A stretch of DNA of 64,000 nt from Ceriagrion tenellum (taxonomy: Eukaryota > Arthropoda > Insecta > Odonata > Coenagrionidae). Position numbers and translations under genes: made by a program. Each line of letters begins with the position of its first letter. The stretch's first letter is position 1. The DNA is taken from assembly GCA_963169105.1 (NCBI GenBank), contig OY720639.1, positions 48,651,848-48,715,847 on the forward strand. Direction: 5' to 3'. The notes beneath the pieces were generated by a model. The model searched no databases, was not told where the DNA came from, and saw only the letters and a list, made by a program, of their open reading frames with translations. Positions 22,049-35,847 of this stretch are shown in pieces.

Positions 22049-25000
22049 GAGATGCTGGTAAAGAACAATATAACTTGAAGAAGGGGGAAGTAGTTTGATT
22101 GTAGTCTGTAGATAGCTGAGGCAAAATTAAAAAGGATAAATTATAGCACCCCTTATGATATTACTCTCCTAGTACCCCTTATGATATTTATACACCCCTT
22201 GCAACAATTTTTTAGTGGTCTGCTTTTGATAATGTATGTTACTTGCCCCATATAAGTGATGGATTATTTACCATCATAAGTCAAAGGCCGTGATGCTGGT
22301 AATCTGCTCTTCCAAATGTTATTGCTGAAATTATAGACTAGAGCATCTTGGTTATATAAGTATGTGCCAACATGAAAAGATGTTATTAATTTTTGCAGAT
22401 CATTTTACCATAGTGATAGTTTGAAAATCTGATTGTGGTGCATATGGCATGAAATAGTTGTGTCATGTGATATGGCTGGATTGATATAATTCATGTACAT
22501 GGTATCACTCTCACTCATGGGATGAATTTTAGAGATTTTTCCTATGATTTTAGTCGTAATTCAGTTTCAACTTGTTATGAATATACTTGCTCAGCCTCTT
22601 TAAGTTTTTCCGTAGGTGAGGTGACCAGGTGTCTGATTTAATCTGGATTGGGACAAACTTTTATTCCTCCTGAAGCACAGGTAGTTTCATGTACATGTAT
22701 CTCAAATCAAGTGTTTTTTGAGAACTTGTCAGTCTTGAGTTCCTCATGCCTCACTTTTTCTGAGCATCAACTGGTGCAACTTACTCCCAAGCTTAGGATG
22801 TTCTAAATATTGGAAAGAGCAATGTGCATCAAGCAGCTATGATATCAATTGAAGATTAGCACATCTTTAATATGAAGCAAGTTATTTCTTTTTACTGTCG
22901 ATAATAATTATTTGTCCTTTCATTGTTAAAGGAGATTTTCATTAGTTGGAAAATGAAAATTTGATGAGTGGACCAATTTATATTTTAATGAATCAATTTG
23001 GGATTCTAGAAAAACAAGCTAAAACTAGTTTTTGGGCATTCTGTAACATATGGTCACCTTAGACTTAAGGAAAGCTTTTTAATGTAAGTTTCCCATGCCC
23101 ATTGTGAAGGATCTCTAATTGCCCATTCCATACTACTCACACAACCCCTCATCAACTCTTTATAAAAAGTATCACATTGTATGTTTGCAGAGATTATTGT
23201 TCTCAAGTACCACCATTGAGAGCTTCAACATAAGCCCACATTTCTTGTTGTACTTCTATCTTTTGCTGAGAAAAAGTTTTTTTAATCCCAAGAACTTTTC
23301 TTTGGGTGGTTGATAAAGTTAGTACTTTGAGTATTACACTATGAGCATAAGTGCCAATACTTCTAAGTTTCATAACCATCAAACACATAGTTGTCCAGTT
23401 ATAAATTTTTGAAGTTAGCAGTTTCTGGAGACGAAGCCAACAACAAGGGCATTTATCAATGTAACCTCACAGAAAAATAATCTGAACTTAAAAAAATTCT
23501 CATAAAACCTAATGCAAATTATACAAGAGAAACATCAGTGTAACTCATTTTCAGTTAGTCAAATGGAATATTAGTAATTGAAGTCTCAAGTTTTCAAGAG
23601 CATACACTCAAGTTTTCGTAGTATAAATATCCAACAAAAAGGAGGACCAGATAGTGGAAAAGATAGAAAAATAAGAACAAGGAGCTTTCAGAGCTGGAAA
23701 ACAGATAAAATATCACATTTATACAATTGGAACAGGTATAGCAAAAATAGTGGGGAATGAGAACAACAGAAAATATGGAAAGAGAATAGGGAAGGCAGAG
23801 AAAGGTGAAGTTATTGGTGAAGGACTGTAAGATTTGTAAGAAGTTTGTATGTGCCGTGACACTGAAGTCATAAGAAAAGGAAAAGTAATGCTTCAACCAA
23901 TTATAGTAGGTTTGGATAGGTTTAAAAGGCTTCTTCTTACATAACTGAAAGCATCCACCTCTTTTCACAGAATGTCTTTTTTCATCTTGGCATACTTCTT
24001 ACCCATTTTCATCTTATTCAGAAAACGCACATGTATTCCTCATTATGACTTCCTTCAGCAAAGTCATCACCCCATATCACCAGCTCAGTCCAGCTTCTTT
24101 GTCTCCTCATAAATTCCTCCAGTAGCTTCCTCTCCCATGCTTGGTGTTTCTTAGTTCATTTTTCTATCAAATACACAGTCTCCATCCTTCTCCAAGCCCT
24201 CATCCCTAACATCACCTCTCTATCCTCACCCTTTTTTGCAGTGTCATAGTTGAATTGAATTTTCAATCAATTGAACTTTCTAATTATATAACCCTACATA
24301 AAGAAATAAGTACTAATTTTCAAAGTAATTCTTCCACTGTCATACCTATCAGAACGGTTGGTCACATAATGTGACTGAAAACTGTGGTCATTTGTGTCAA
24401 GAAAGGGCGTATGGATAGGTTGTTAAGGGAAGAATTATTAGAGAATAGAGGGAAGGTGGATGGAAACCTTATATTAGTATTAGTGTACTCTTAAAGAAAA
24501 ATGCTGAAGGGTCTATGGCGTGATAATTGTCCAGTGTATGGGAAATTGCATTTGAACACCTCTCCTCAGGGAATTGAGATTCTACTGAATTATCTTTGCC
24601 TCTATTAAAATTCAAACCTCAGAATAAGAAACCAATAGTCTTAATTGCCATGCTAACTCGATCCCCATCATTTTAATTTTTCATTAATTGACTTAAATAC
24701 CTCAGCAATACTTCCTTAAAAATTGAATTTCGACGTAGGATATGTGCTCTATTATATAGGATATTATGCTCTAATACTGTAACAATTTACTCTCAAAATA
24801 CTAACCACAATGAAGTCCCAAGGCACACAGTCTGTGGTTACAGCTCTAATGACTTAATGACTACACAGGTATAATGAAGTGAGAAGTGAGGAAAGACCCA
24901 GCAGTCTCGTAATACTACAGTCTAGCAAGGGAAAGAACTAGCAGTCTCGCAAGAGAAATGAAAAATACCTTTTCAACAGGAAGTCGAGAAAGGAGAACTT

Positions 25001-27785
25001 ATAGAACGCAACTCTCGTGATTATGCAAATAACCACCCTCTTTAATCCTGACCCTCACAAGCACTGCAGATTTGAAGTGATTTATTTCACTCAAGACATT
25101 AAAACTTCCTGACTGTTAAGAGGGCAAAATCTTGAGGGAGAAAAGAAACTGTTTTCATAATTAGTGGAAGTATTCACCAGGTTTGGTAAAAAAGCTGGGA
25201 GGATGCAAACACACAGACCCTATAAGGACCTCTGACCCTTTAAGGTTTTGTTCCTCAGCATTAAGCATACACTATTTTAAAAAGATTAGTGGAAGGATTT
25301 CACCAATCAGTATACCACCCACCATGGGCATAGCCAGAGGGAGATAGTAAAGGAGGGTGTACGCAGCTGTCTCTCCTCTTGTACCAGGTATTTCATTCGA
25401 AATCTGCTGTGGAGCCAAACAGGATGGTTACAAGTGGTCATCCAAATTTGTAATGCACAAAATTACTCAGTGTCACCATTCAAAATTGATTATGAAAGAG
25501 AAATTATGAGGAAATTTACATTCTCTTGTCTATTTTTGTGCTGGATTGGTATTTGAGAGCCTAATCTTGCAATCTGTCCTCTGCCGAGACCACTAAATTG
25601 ATCAGAGAACTTAGATATTAGATGCCTAAGGTAGTTTTTGCTTGACCTACCTACAGTAGATTCATGATAGCCTGATAAGGCTTAGCAACTAATGGAGATA
25701 GTTACTTGATGACTGTTTCAATGCACTGATTTCTGTTAGTCCAGAGTTTAAAAGAATCCTGGGGCAGCATGTTAAGGGCAACCCTCGTGCAAGACCTAAT
25801 ATGAGGCCATCTGCCATCCATGTCAGTCCACCTCTGCAGAGCAGGATCTGTCTAATTTCAATGAGAAAGCATTCACTACTGCAAAGGTACAAATCATTAC
25901 CCAGCCCCATTCACAGTATCTAGCTTTAGCATAGTGGTATTGGAGAGAAAAACTGCTGACCAGTTGTTCTTTTAATGAATACAAAGATATTGCCAGCTTA
26001 TAGGCATGGCTTCAACTGGAAGGACAGGCATGGAAATCGGTTTGATTCTTTCATTGGTCCACTCATTACAATGTAACCAGTGTCGGTGTTGCTGCCAGGA
26101 TTTGACTACTGGGGAGGGTCCAGCACAAGCAAGGTGGGAAGGTTTTTATGTATATTAGCAAATTTGTGATTGGACATTAAGACAACAGTCGTCCCTGGGG
26201 TGTTACAACCGATACTTGAAACGTCTTAAATAATGAATGATAAATGAGTTAAAAATAAGCCACTCAACAAACAATATAATCTTTCTTTCAATTCCTTTTT
26301 TTTTAAATAAATACGAAATTTCGGGTGAAGGAAGTCTGGACGGTATGGACCCCCTGGATTTGAGAACTTAGGAGCATTCACTGTCCATTCTAATGAGTTA
26401 ACTGAGAGAATTCAAAAGTAACAAAGGAACATACAACATCCCGCAGTGTACAGCTTTAGACACATCATAAGATGAATTCCATCGCATAACCATCCATTGA
26501 GGAATGAAATGAAACAGTGAAAAGATAAACTTACCACTTTTTGAAGCTATTATGTCAATTTAGAGGTGACGTTAATACATGAATCATAAGAAGAAATTGC
26601 CACGGGATTGGCTTCAAATATCGTGCTACGACGAAGACCACTCAATCATGTAGGATATAAATTATTGCCGCAAAATTAGAGCATGAATAAGTCCAGATTG
26701 ATACTTCACATGGCATTTTTTGACAGCTAACGATGGCACTTAGATGATTTTCAACTATTTGACATTCCTAACATGTCGTCTTTGCCATTACGGGTACCGG
26801 AAAGGCATTCCAGTTGAAGTTATGCAACGCAATAGTTAATGATAATGCGATGACGATATTCTAGGAAACGAGACCGCTAATAAAAGCAACGAGAGGGAAA
26901 CTACCCAACCTCTAAGTCCATTACATCACATTACATGCATACCTCCCTCACCTCACATCCCTCACATAAACATAAAATCAAGTCAAGTGTGTGTATTGAA
27001 AGTGGAGATAATTCAGTCAAATGTTAAACATGCATTCTTTAGAACTAAATTTTAAAATTTTATCATCACATTTAACTTATGTATGATTGAAATAAAAGAA
27101 AATTTCCGTAAGTATTTCGAACTTCTGGGTTTTGTTTTGTTTCACAAACATCCGGTCATCTTCAACTGCAGATTCAACTGGATTCCACTTGACAGCCTTA
27201 GGTAAATGGGGCCTAATCTCTTCTTTGATTTACTCTTGCTGATGCTTAACTCGTATAATATTAATTTCTAATGTGCATGTGCCACCACAGTTTCATTAGT
27301 TGCCACAGGAGATCAGTCGACTGATTCCAAATATTTCTCCTGAGCACACACAAGGCTCACGAGAGAGGACAAAACTTTCTGACCGAAGATATGTGTCAAT
27401 ATCACGAATGAGGCAATTTTCCGGCCTGTCAACTTTAAAGCTCCTGAATTTGGGTATGTATGCACTTTCTAGCCTTACTTATCCTCTACAAGTAACGCCT
27501 TCTGTTGAAGGATATTAGTCATCAGCTAATTCATCCGCATCCGAAACTCAGCGATCCAAATTCCACTTTGGCTCCTCGCTTATCACCCCATTATCTTATT
27601 TAATCTCCTTCGTTTCGTATAATTACATATTTGTTTTGGTCGAAACCCAATTGTGAAGCTGTCTACAATCATAGCAATGATTACGAACTAAAATTTCAGC
27701 TCGCAGTATTAACTGATTCCTGTGATACTAAATTAATGACCACTTCCCAGATTCTGTCATGTTTATATTAGCTGCCATTTACTAA
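22049..27785. other. Intergenic, no gene supported
   Basis: AT-rich. ORFs at 23119-23313, 23594-23968 (minus) and 25689-25910 (minus) have no domains, splice context or likely starts. A stretch at about 23990-24240, read on the minus strand, gives KKHQAWERKLLEEFM, loosely like the region before the palm of RTE-type reverse transcriptases, but it is too decayed to call. Near 24900-24960 a short motif (agcagtctcgtaa / agcagtctcgcaa) repeats twice. Confidence 0.5.
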
Positions 27786-28009
27786 AGCCCGTTTTGCACG
27801 GGGCACGAACTTGCACAATTTTAAACAGCATTTTCTCTCAATCTGGCGTGCAATAACAATTGAATTAGAGCAATGGCTTTTATTGTCATCTCGCGTTCAT
27901 GCATTCGCGCATGCATTTTTGCAATTCTCCGCTCTACACGATGCAGTTTGAAATGTACGTTCGCACATACGTCAGATTGTGCAATTACGTGCCCCGTGTG
28001 AAAAGGGCT
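27786..28009. mobile_element. MITE with 20-bp terminal inverted repeats
   Basis: The left end agcccgttttgcacggggca and the inverse of the right end (agcccttttcacacggggca) match at most positions. The interior is 180 bp and non-coding. No convincing target-site duplication is visible, so the superfamily is left open. Confidence 0.6.
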
Positions 28010-28341
28010 GAAGATAGTATGGTACCGCAAGTTTCGTAGCCAGAGAGAACATCCAGGTAAATTGGTTCGCTTCGTCTGCACTTGCGATCTCAACTCAGAA
28101 GACGTCCATGTCAGCCAAGTCACTAAGTATTTAAGGAAGTTCTTCGTCATTTTTCAAGGTTACAAAATTCTGAAAACCACTTGGAAAAGCAGTAAGCAGG
28201 TGTGTAGAAAAAACCTTCCTTTTGGGGGCCTTTCATAACCTGGCCAAGTTTGATGTTCTTATTCTATTAATACCTGTTAACACGATGAATACCCGTGGCG
28301 GGGGTTCATACTTTTCCTTCAAGCGCATTAAGGATAGAGGT

Positions 28342-31300
28342 GAGTGATGGGTACTGTGCGAGTGAGTCAGCTCAAATGTGCGACTCGGCAAATTGGGCGG
28401 TGAGAGTCTTATTTGGTGAGTCGCGACTCCCTCCCCTCACGAGACTCCCCCATTCGCATAACCGCACAGTGAGCGGTGTGCGGAGGGAGTCGCTTTACTA
28501 CAATCCAGCACAGCACAGTGCGGCGCACACTGTGCTGGCGTGCTGGGAGTCTTGTGGAGTCGTGACCGTCGTGGGGCGCACCTTTAGTGAGTTTAGTAGA
28601 GCGAATGGCACAGTGCGTTCCTAACTTGGAAGTTTTTGCTAGCGCGATGCTAACTTTTTTTACGTTTCTCGAAAGATTATTCTGGTTCTTTTTCTACGCA
28701 TTGCTCGAAAGAATCTCATATGACTCGAATTGTAATTCTTTTTCCTTGAATCTTGAGTGAAAAAGGGTTGAACCAAAAGTATATTCACCGTCGGCAACTT
28801 TATGAAGATTAGAGCCAAAACGTAAAACTTTCAGCCACATTAAACATTGGAAATTATACATTTGAGTATTTCATTATGAATTGATAACATGATCGCTTAT
28901 GATTATCTGAGAGAATGTTTTGGTAGAATGAGGTGATAAAATATAAGCCCGTCTTCCACCATATGGACTTTTCCTCAGTAACTGCCCTTGGTGAAAAACT
29001 AAACAGGCTCAGTATATACAAATATTTATAGTAAAAGTTATAATATATCGGTAGAAATGGATGCAATAATATCACCGATGATTAACCTGCTAAATATTAT
29101 AATGGTAAAAGCGCAGAAAAATCGCAGATCTGTCATGACTAAATTAAAAATTGTAATTATAAATAGTTATAGCTATATTATAGTAAATTACAATGGCAAA
29201 TATCGGTAAGTGTGGCAGATGAAGCTCAAAATTTTAGTCTGGTATAAAGTCCCACTTTAACGTGATTGAAACCCTGCGTTGAAGACACGATTGTGACTTC
29301 AATGCAACTTCAAAATAATCATAAAAGTGATGAACAATATTATATATTTGGGAGTTCCATGCGCCTCATGATCTGCCTGTCTACCCGCTGACCGCAACAT
29401 AAACAGCTGTTACAGTGTCAGCAAAATTTGATTGGAAAGTTGATAATTGGGGACCGTTCCATATCAAGGTTGATAATTGGAGTCACTAAAAGCTTGCTTT
29501 ACTAATAAGTATAGCTATAGAAATGCCACCTCGATTAAAACAGAAAACCAGCTGGGTTTGGGAGTACTTCAAAGAAACCGGATCTGGGCAAGCAAAGTGC
29601 AATTTTTGTTCAAAGAATTTATCCCATAAAGGTGGTATCAATTTCAATTTAACTAGACATTTGCGTATGCGACACCCTACATTTTTAGTGCGATTGGGTA
29701 TGCATTTAATATTGATTAATTGTCAATAAAATATGAATGCTTTTCTCAGATGATATCAACTGATAAGTGGTATTAGAGATTCAATGACTTTTGATGTTCA
29801 TAAATTATGTTGAACTCCTAATAAATATCCATATACAGATACAATTGCGGTGCAACAAGATGGAGCAAGTACATCTGCAGTAGTAGAGGGCAACCCTTTT
29901 CAAAATGCAGAAGAAAGAGACAGTGATTCAGAGCATGAGCATGCTGAGCACCGCCCGGGGGTGCAAACAACATTATCAGACTTTATTAGAATACCTTAAG
30001 CTCCCAGCAAAATGCAAGACATAAAATTTACTTTGGTGGAAACATTGGTGAAGAATTATTTGCCTTTCCTGTTCCACTGTGTTCCACTGTTCCAAGTGTG
30101 TCCACTTTAAAAAGTTCGTGGGAAAATTGAAAAGCTCTTACTGCTTACCCAGAAGGCAAAAAATTTCAAATTATCTCATCCCCCAGCTATTTAATACGAC
30201 GAAAGAGAGGGTTAGAAACCAATTAAAAACTGGTACTCACTTTTGTATCACTACAGATGACTGGACTTCTGAGGCCAATCGAAGTTTTATTTCTGTGACT
30301 GTGCACTTTATTGATGAAGAGTGTGAAATGAAGAGCAATTTACTGGAGTGTTTCCCGTATTCTGAGAGGCATACGGCTAAAAATTTGGCTGATGAATTAA
30401 GAAGAGTTGTCCATGAATGGGGTATTGAACAACATATTGTAGGAGTAGTTAGTGATAATGCAGCAAATATTGTCGCTGCTATTATATTAGCTGGGTGGAG
30501 AAGCTGCCCCTGCTTTGCCCACAATTTAAATCTCATTGTTCAACATGGACTTGCAGAAATTCGAGATTTGGTAGCAAAGGTGAAGTCCATAGTGGAATTT
30601 TTCAAAAGAAGCCCGCAAGCAGCAGAAAAATTGAAGAGCATGCAGATACAGCTGCAGCGTCCTACTTTAAAAGTAAAGCAAAGCGTGAAGACAAGATGGA
30701 ATTCTACCCACAACATGTTAGAGAGAACATTGGAAATAAAAGAATCAGTAATGTCACTCATTGCAATAGAATATCCAGATGTTGAAAACAGTGAAATGGC
30801 TTTGATTTCCAACTACTGCCAGATTTTAAAGCCATTCAAGGACGTCACCGAAGAAACGAGTAGTGAGAAGCATGTCACCATTTCAAATATTATTCGTCTT
30901 ACCCGTTCCTTGGAAAACTGATGTAGTGACTGGGCCAACAAAGAAGGCATTCCCAGCAAAGCCACATCTCTTGCAAAAAAATTAACAGAAGGACTGGACA
31001 AGAGATTTCAAGCTGTGGAGGAAAATACACTTTTAGCAGAAGCAACATTCCTAGATCCTAGATTCAAACAGTTCGGATTCACCAACCCAAATGCCTTCGA
31101 CAGGTGCAAGGAAAGGGTAATATCCAAGGTTGGAAATAAAAGGAAGGAGAAAGAGGTTATATCCACCACTTGCCCGCAGGCAGCTCCTGATGTGGGAATA
31201 ACAATGGGAACGTCTGACATTTGGAGAGAATTTGACTCATGTGTCGCCAAAATTGACAAAAAACCGGATTCACGAGCAAGTGGCATAATTGAAGTGAATA

Positions 31301-31698
31301 GATACCTTGATGAGCCCCTTTGTAATAGGACTGATAACCCTCTGAAGTGGTGGAGTGAAAGGAAAACTGTACCCAGAGCTCTATGATATGTCCAAAAAAG
31401 TGCTTTGCGTGGTTGGGAGCTCGGTTCCCAGCGAAAGAATTTTTTCCAAAGATGGCCAAATAATCACCGAGAGACTTAATAAACTTTCAGGGAAGATAGT
31501 ATCCCAAATTTTGTTTCTAAATGCCAATATGTAACTAAGGCGTAAAGTATTATTAACGATAATCTGGGAAATGTTTTGTTTCAAATGTTCGCCCAGTTTT
31601 CGCAGGAAAACGCCTCCAAAGAGTCGCACAGTGCGAGCGGCTCTGTGAAGTGTGCCGTGAGCCGGTTCACCTAAAAGAGTCGTGTTTGCCATCACTAA
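28342..31698 (+). mobile_element. hAT transposon, full length, inactivated
   Basis: An 8-bp direct repeat, atagaggt, at 28334-28341 and 31699-31706 flanks the element; 8 bp is the hAT hallmark. The 5' end gagtgatgggta and the inverse of the 3' end, ttagtgatggca, form short imperfect terminal repeats sharing agtgatgg, as in many hAT elements. GC-rich subterminal zones on both sides (28342-28625 and 31610-31690) are full of gagtc/gactc and gcacagtg motifs, likely transposase binding sites. It encodes a BED-finger hAT transposase now broken by stops and frameshifts. Confidence 0.9.
29523..31534 (+). pseudogene. hAT transposase (BED finger / RNase H-like / dimerisation), broken
   Basis: 29523-29697 encodes the BED zinc finger: an aromatic W-x-YF segment, CNFC, then HLRMRH as the Cys2-His2 set. 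A gtatgc donor at 29698 and an acceptor before 29839 would join the next exon in phase 1, running to a premature TAA at 29997. 30079-30921 holds the catalytic RNase H-like core with the TTDDWTS, VSDNAAN and CFAHNLNL blocks and the TRWNST motif. An in-frame TGA at 30919-30921 interrupts it; the frame continues to 31386 (SERIFSK region shifted by one base near 31370) and ends with the hAT C-terminal dimerisation motif at 31387-31534. At least two stops and two frameshifts mean no functional transposase. Confidence 0.88.
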
Positions 31699-31706
31699 AT
31701 AGAGGT

Positions 31707-32731
31707 TGAGAAGAGGCTGTCAGCGTTTGAGGTGTGGCTGTGGACAGGCGAATTTAACGACGTGCGGACTGTCGGCTGTCCGGGCCCTCTAACTTGCCGA
31801 GCTATTCATTAAAATATTATAATAGAGTTCATCTTTCATTCCTCCCTTGTTCATTTGCTCAAGTCAGGTTCCTGTGGTGCCTTGTCAATGTCATTCAGCG
31901 TCTTTGGTTTCCTGCCATCTTTTTCTTGGTCGAGCCCAGCCTCTTTTATCTCTTGCTATTCTGACGATTCGTTCATCATTCATTCTATTAGTATACACAT
32001 TCAATTCTTTTTTGAGTGCATGTCTGTTTATTCAAGCCCATATTTGACATTTGCGTAAAAATATTTGAAATGGAGAAGCATTAATTTTTTTGGTATCCCC
32101 CACGCATGGAATCAAAGCACGACTCTCGCGCGTAAATGATCCAGTGACATTGCGCTGAAATTTTTGTGCGTGATCACATAATCGAGATACAAAATAAATG
32201 TCATGTCTTTAATTTTTAATTAAATATCTTAGGAGCTCAAGAATAAAATGCGTTTGGCGACCAAGGCCTTCAGCTGTGAAAGATAAATTATGTATTACTA
32301 ATAACATAAGAACCTACTTCTAATAGTAGATATCCCCCACGCAAAAAATGAAACATATCGAGTAGTACATTTAAATGAAGACGCGTGTGAAAGTTTATTA
32401 AGTACTAGCGGAAAAATTTATAGTCTAAATCTGCGAATTAAAAGCACCGCATTAATGAAGAAAATTTACTACTACCAGTACTTGTAGAGCAGAGATACAG
32501 GACATTTGCCGAACTGAAGAATTAAAGTTGAAGGTTCGAACTCACATTATGGTCGGCAGTTGCAATGCAGAAGCGTATAATGTCAGAATCTCTATGGCTA
32601 CTTTGGTTAAAGTACAACACGTAAATAAATTTTAGTGAGTGCGTTTTACATTGCAGTACATCTTCCATTTGATGTTCTATCCATTCCTCGAAAGATAATT
32701 CTCATTATATAATATCTTATTGTATTAGAAA
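31707..32731. other. Intergenic, nothing recognised
   Basis: AT-rich sequence. The two overlapping ORFs near 31847-32058 show no motif or start context. Confidence 0.5.
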
Positions 32732-33074
32732 CAGTGAAACCTGTATGAAGCGACCACCGACGGTTTTGCTGAAAAACGGTTGTTAAGAGGGGTGGTCGTT
32801 CGGCAGGGGTTTAAATTCTAGGAGTACCTACAAACGAACGGGCGGCTGATTTGGAAAAACTTTTGAAGCAACGCTTTTGTTTAAATTTATACAGATGGCG
32901 CTTATTTCCTCATAATTTAGTTGCTCCTGGAAAATTGGAAAATTTCAGTGCATATTAATTTTATGTACGCGCAGAGTGAAATCGGAATTAAGCTACCTAC
33001 GACGGTTCCGCTGTAAAATGGTCGTTGTGAAGGGTGGTCGCTTGCTAGGAGTGGTCGTTATGAGGGGTTTCACT
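32732..33074. mobile_element. Small TIR element, probably Tc1/pogo-like
   Basis: The left end cagtgaaacctgtatgaagc and the inverse of the right end (tagtgaaacccctcataac) share agtgaaacc and the following pattern. Repeated ggtggtcg/cgaccacc motifs lie inside both ends. The 3' flank has TA but the 5' flank does not, so the duplication is uncertain. Confidence 0.5.
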
Positions 33075-33190
33075 ATATTCTATTAAAATATATTCTCATC
33101 ATAAAGCTTATGCAATATCTCGTATACGAGTATACGAGTACCTAACCCTGAAGTTCATAAGAATTAGTAATTTATAATTTTCTCTCAATA

Positions 33191-33506
33191 CAGTAGACCC
33201 CCGCTTTACGATGGATTCGACTTACGATCTGAGCTGATTTTGCGGGCGCTTTGTAAAATTTCAAATTTCTCCGATTTTGTTTTTAATATCGACAGTGTTT
33301 TAAATATTGGTTTAGTAATATTTCTAATAATTTTAATCCAGGATATTTCGTATGCATTGGCTCTGTCGCGTACACTGAATGGATTAGCACTGATGCTCTT
33401 TAAACCGATTCCTCGTTTGGAAATAATGCCGATTCAACATACGATAGAATTCGCTTTACGATCGGTCCTCCGGAACGGATTAATATCATAAAGCGAGGGT
33501 CTACTG
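33191..33506. mobile_element. Pogo/Tigger-like MITE with TA target duplication
   Basis: 316 bp bounded by cagtagacccccgctttac and the inverse of its right end, cagtagaccctcgctttat, with TA on each side (33189-33190 and 33507-33508). The cagtaga start, TA duplication and ctttacgat motifs repeated inside both ends are typical of pogo/Tigger-derived non-autonomous elements. The ORF at 33240-33491 is incidental. Confidence 0.75.
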
Positions 33507-33519
33507 TATTATCATTACT

Positions 33520-34290
33520 TATCCTTTGACTTAGCGGATCGTCTGACTCATCTTCCGTTTCTTCCTATCTCCGGTTCTGTTCCCTCTCCACCTACTTTTA
33601 ATGTAAAAATCCCTCTGCTATTGATTTTCCACCTTTTAATAGGCATTTGTTCAAGACTTTTCATCCTTCCATTTATAGTTACTGTTTCCGGAATTCTACA
33701 TCTCTCTATTCGTATAACATGTCCTTTTGTGTCATAGATGTCCATTATATTTGTTTAAACTTTCTTTTGTTAATTGTATTTAACTGTTTTTTTGTATTTC
33801 GTTTATTAAGACTCAATTTTTAATCATCGATTAACTGGTTATGATTTATATATTGTTCTTTGTTTATCTTTATTTTATTTTCTTGAGTTACCTTTATTTA
33901 GTTTATTTATTGATGTCTTTTATTTGTTCATTTTTATTATTTGTTTCTTTATTTATTTATTTTTATATTCTTGTAATTAATTTTTTAATTTTGCAATTAT
34001 GTATAAATGGACTTATTATTATTATTTCAAGTGTATTTCATGCATAGTTTTTTGTTGGCGTTTATCTGTCCGTAGGTTTTCGCAATTTTTTCACACTCCT
34101 GTTCATGTGTGGGTGTTTTTCCTGCAGTGGGTTATTTTCGTTGAGGATATCACCTTCTTATTTCCTTACGTTTTTCCCACAAATGTATATATCTTTCTTC
34201 ACATTTATTTCGTGTATTTTTCTGACGAGGGGTTAGATATACGAAGGGTGTGCCTCAATCTCAATCTCGCTCCAATAAAGACGCATTATT
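33520..34290 (+). mobile_element. Possible LINE 3' end with (ATT)n tail
   Basis: The segment ends in ccaataaagacgcattattattattatg, a polyadenylation signal followed by an ATT microsatellite, as many CR1/I-type LINE copies do. The preceding 700 bp is T-rich and carries no recognisable reverse transcriptase, so only a 3' UTR fragment is suggested. Confidence 0.3.
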
Positions 34291-35847
34291 ATTATTATGC
34301 CCAAGCCATTGAAAATATTTTCCTTTGATAATTTCTTCTTGCGGCCACGGTTCTTTCTAAAACGTTCTCATCTCTGCTCGTCACACGTTTTATTCCTAGT
34401 ACAGGAACTTAATTGCTGCCGTTTGCAGTCCAATACGTTTCCCTTTGTTCGTGTCCACGTCTTCGCTCCGCATTGTAATATCAGTTTATATGTTTTACAG
34501 TATGTTTCTCTCACTACTCTCCTAAAATGCCGCGGATGATGATCCCGCTAACTCCATTGATGGCATATTCTTATCGCCGATTTCGGCCGTGGTGCATGCC
34601 TAGAAAAAACATCGCCGTGTACTAAAATCACGCATTGTCACGTTAAGCCTCGAAGGAGAACACGGGACGTGCCATGTGTCACTTGCCATTTGCATCACGT
34701 TTCGAGAAGCAATCATGTCTGCGAGGCTCGGAAATTGCACAAACAAGGGTTCGCCAGGAATGGAAATCCGAAGGCCTTTGCCCTCGACTTGTCAACCTCT
34801 TGCTTTGATAATGCAAACGCCAAACCGACACGTTGGACCTGTATGGATGGGACTCGTTCTCCGGCAAAATACCGTGTCGCTTCGTTCTTACGTGAATTTT
34901 TACCAACGCTACGGAAACGTGATCGTGGCGACTTATCGGTAACATTTATCGCTACTGCTAGAAGATGCCGGCGGCCGTTGAGTTTCCACGGGAAGTGTAA
35001 AAAAATATTTTTTTTGCTTAAGATTAAGGAATCCGCCTAAAATGACGCGCAAAATTCACAAACCTACCATGTAAAATTCAAAAACCGCTCATGGAGAGGT
35101 TGGGGTGAAAAGTATCTGTACCGAAATCTCAATGTAATTCTGTTACACTGATATTTAAACGTGTCTTGGGCATAAGTTAGTATCGCTTCTAATTCTCATC
35201 TTCGGTTTCCAAGTAAATACAAAATTCAATCAGATGAAAATAAAAAATACGATGTTGGAGCAAAAAATTCCAACCCCGGGTAAAAAAAGTGAATCAAATG
35301 CAGGAGTTACAAATATTTTTCTTTCAGTCATCAAGAATTAAAAATTTGAAGCCAATTTCATGAGTACGAGTAATTGAAAAGTACGTAAAAATAAACCTCT
35401 CCACTGAACCCAATGGTTTTCTAATGGAAGTAAAAGTTCATTAAAGAGGGCCTACGTGCGCCAAATATTCTATAAACAGTGTTCAGGGATTTGAAAATTA
35501 TTAGCGTTCAAACCAAGAGAACTGCAACACTGCAGTGTTCTTGGTTCAAACCATGGGCATAAAAACAGAATTTCAGGCGAAAAGGTTCAGACCGACAAAA
35601 CTTCAGTTTGTAAATATATTTTAGTGGCTTCACTTATAATTTGAAAATGATGAACCATGTGACGAATGTTCACTCTCACCAGAAAAGCTTTACTTTTCCT
35701 CAGAGTCCTGGAAGTATTAAAACTTTCTCGACCCATATGCGTAAAATATGTCGTTTAATTTTTTTTGAATTCTTCACTTCTGAAGTTTAAAGTGCTAACG
35801 TTTCTTCTCTTTTGTCGAAGCCCTTATTAGGGTTATTGAACCATGCA
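34291..35847. other. Intergenic; a GC-richer patch at about 34530-35010, otherwise nothing
   Basis: Around 34530-35010 three frames stay open over more than 250 bases on both strands, and base composition is more balanced than the flanks. No start, splice or domain evidence supports a gene. The rest is AT-rich. Confidence 0.4.

Noticed and set aside
33841..34047. Hydrophobic ORF resembling a membrane protein
   Set aside because: The stretch is a T-rich sequence giving Phe/Leu/Ile/Tyr codons by composition, probably in a LINE 3' UTR.
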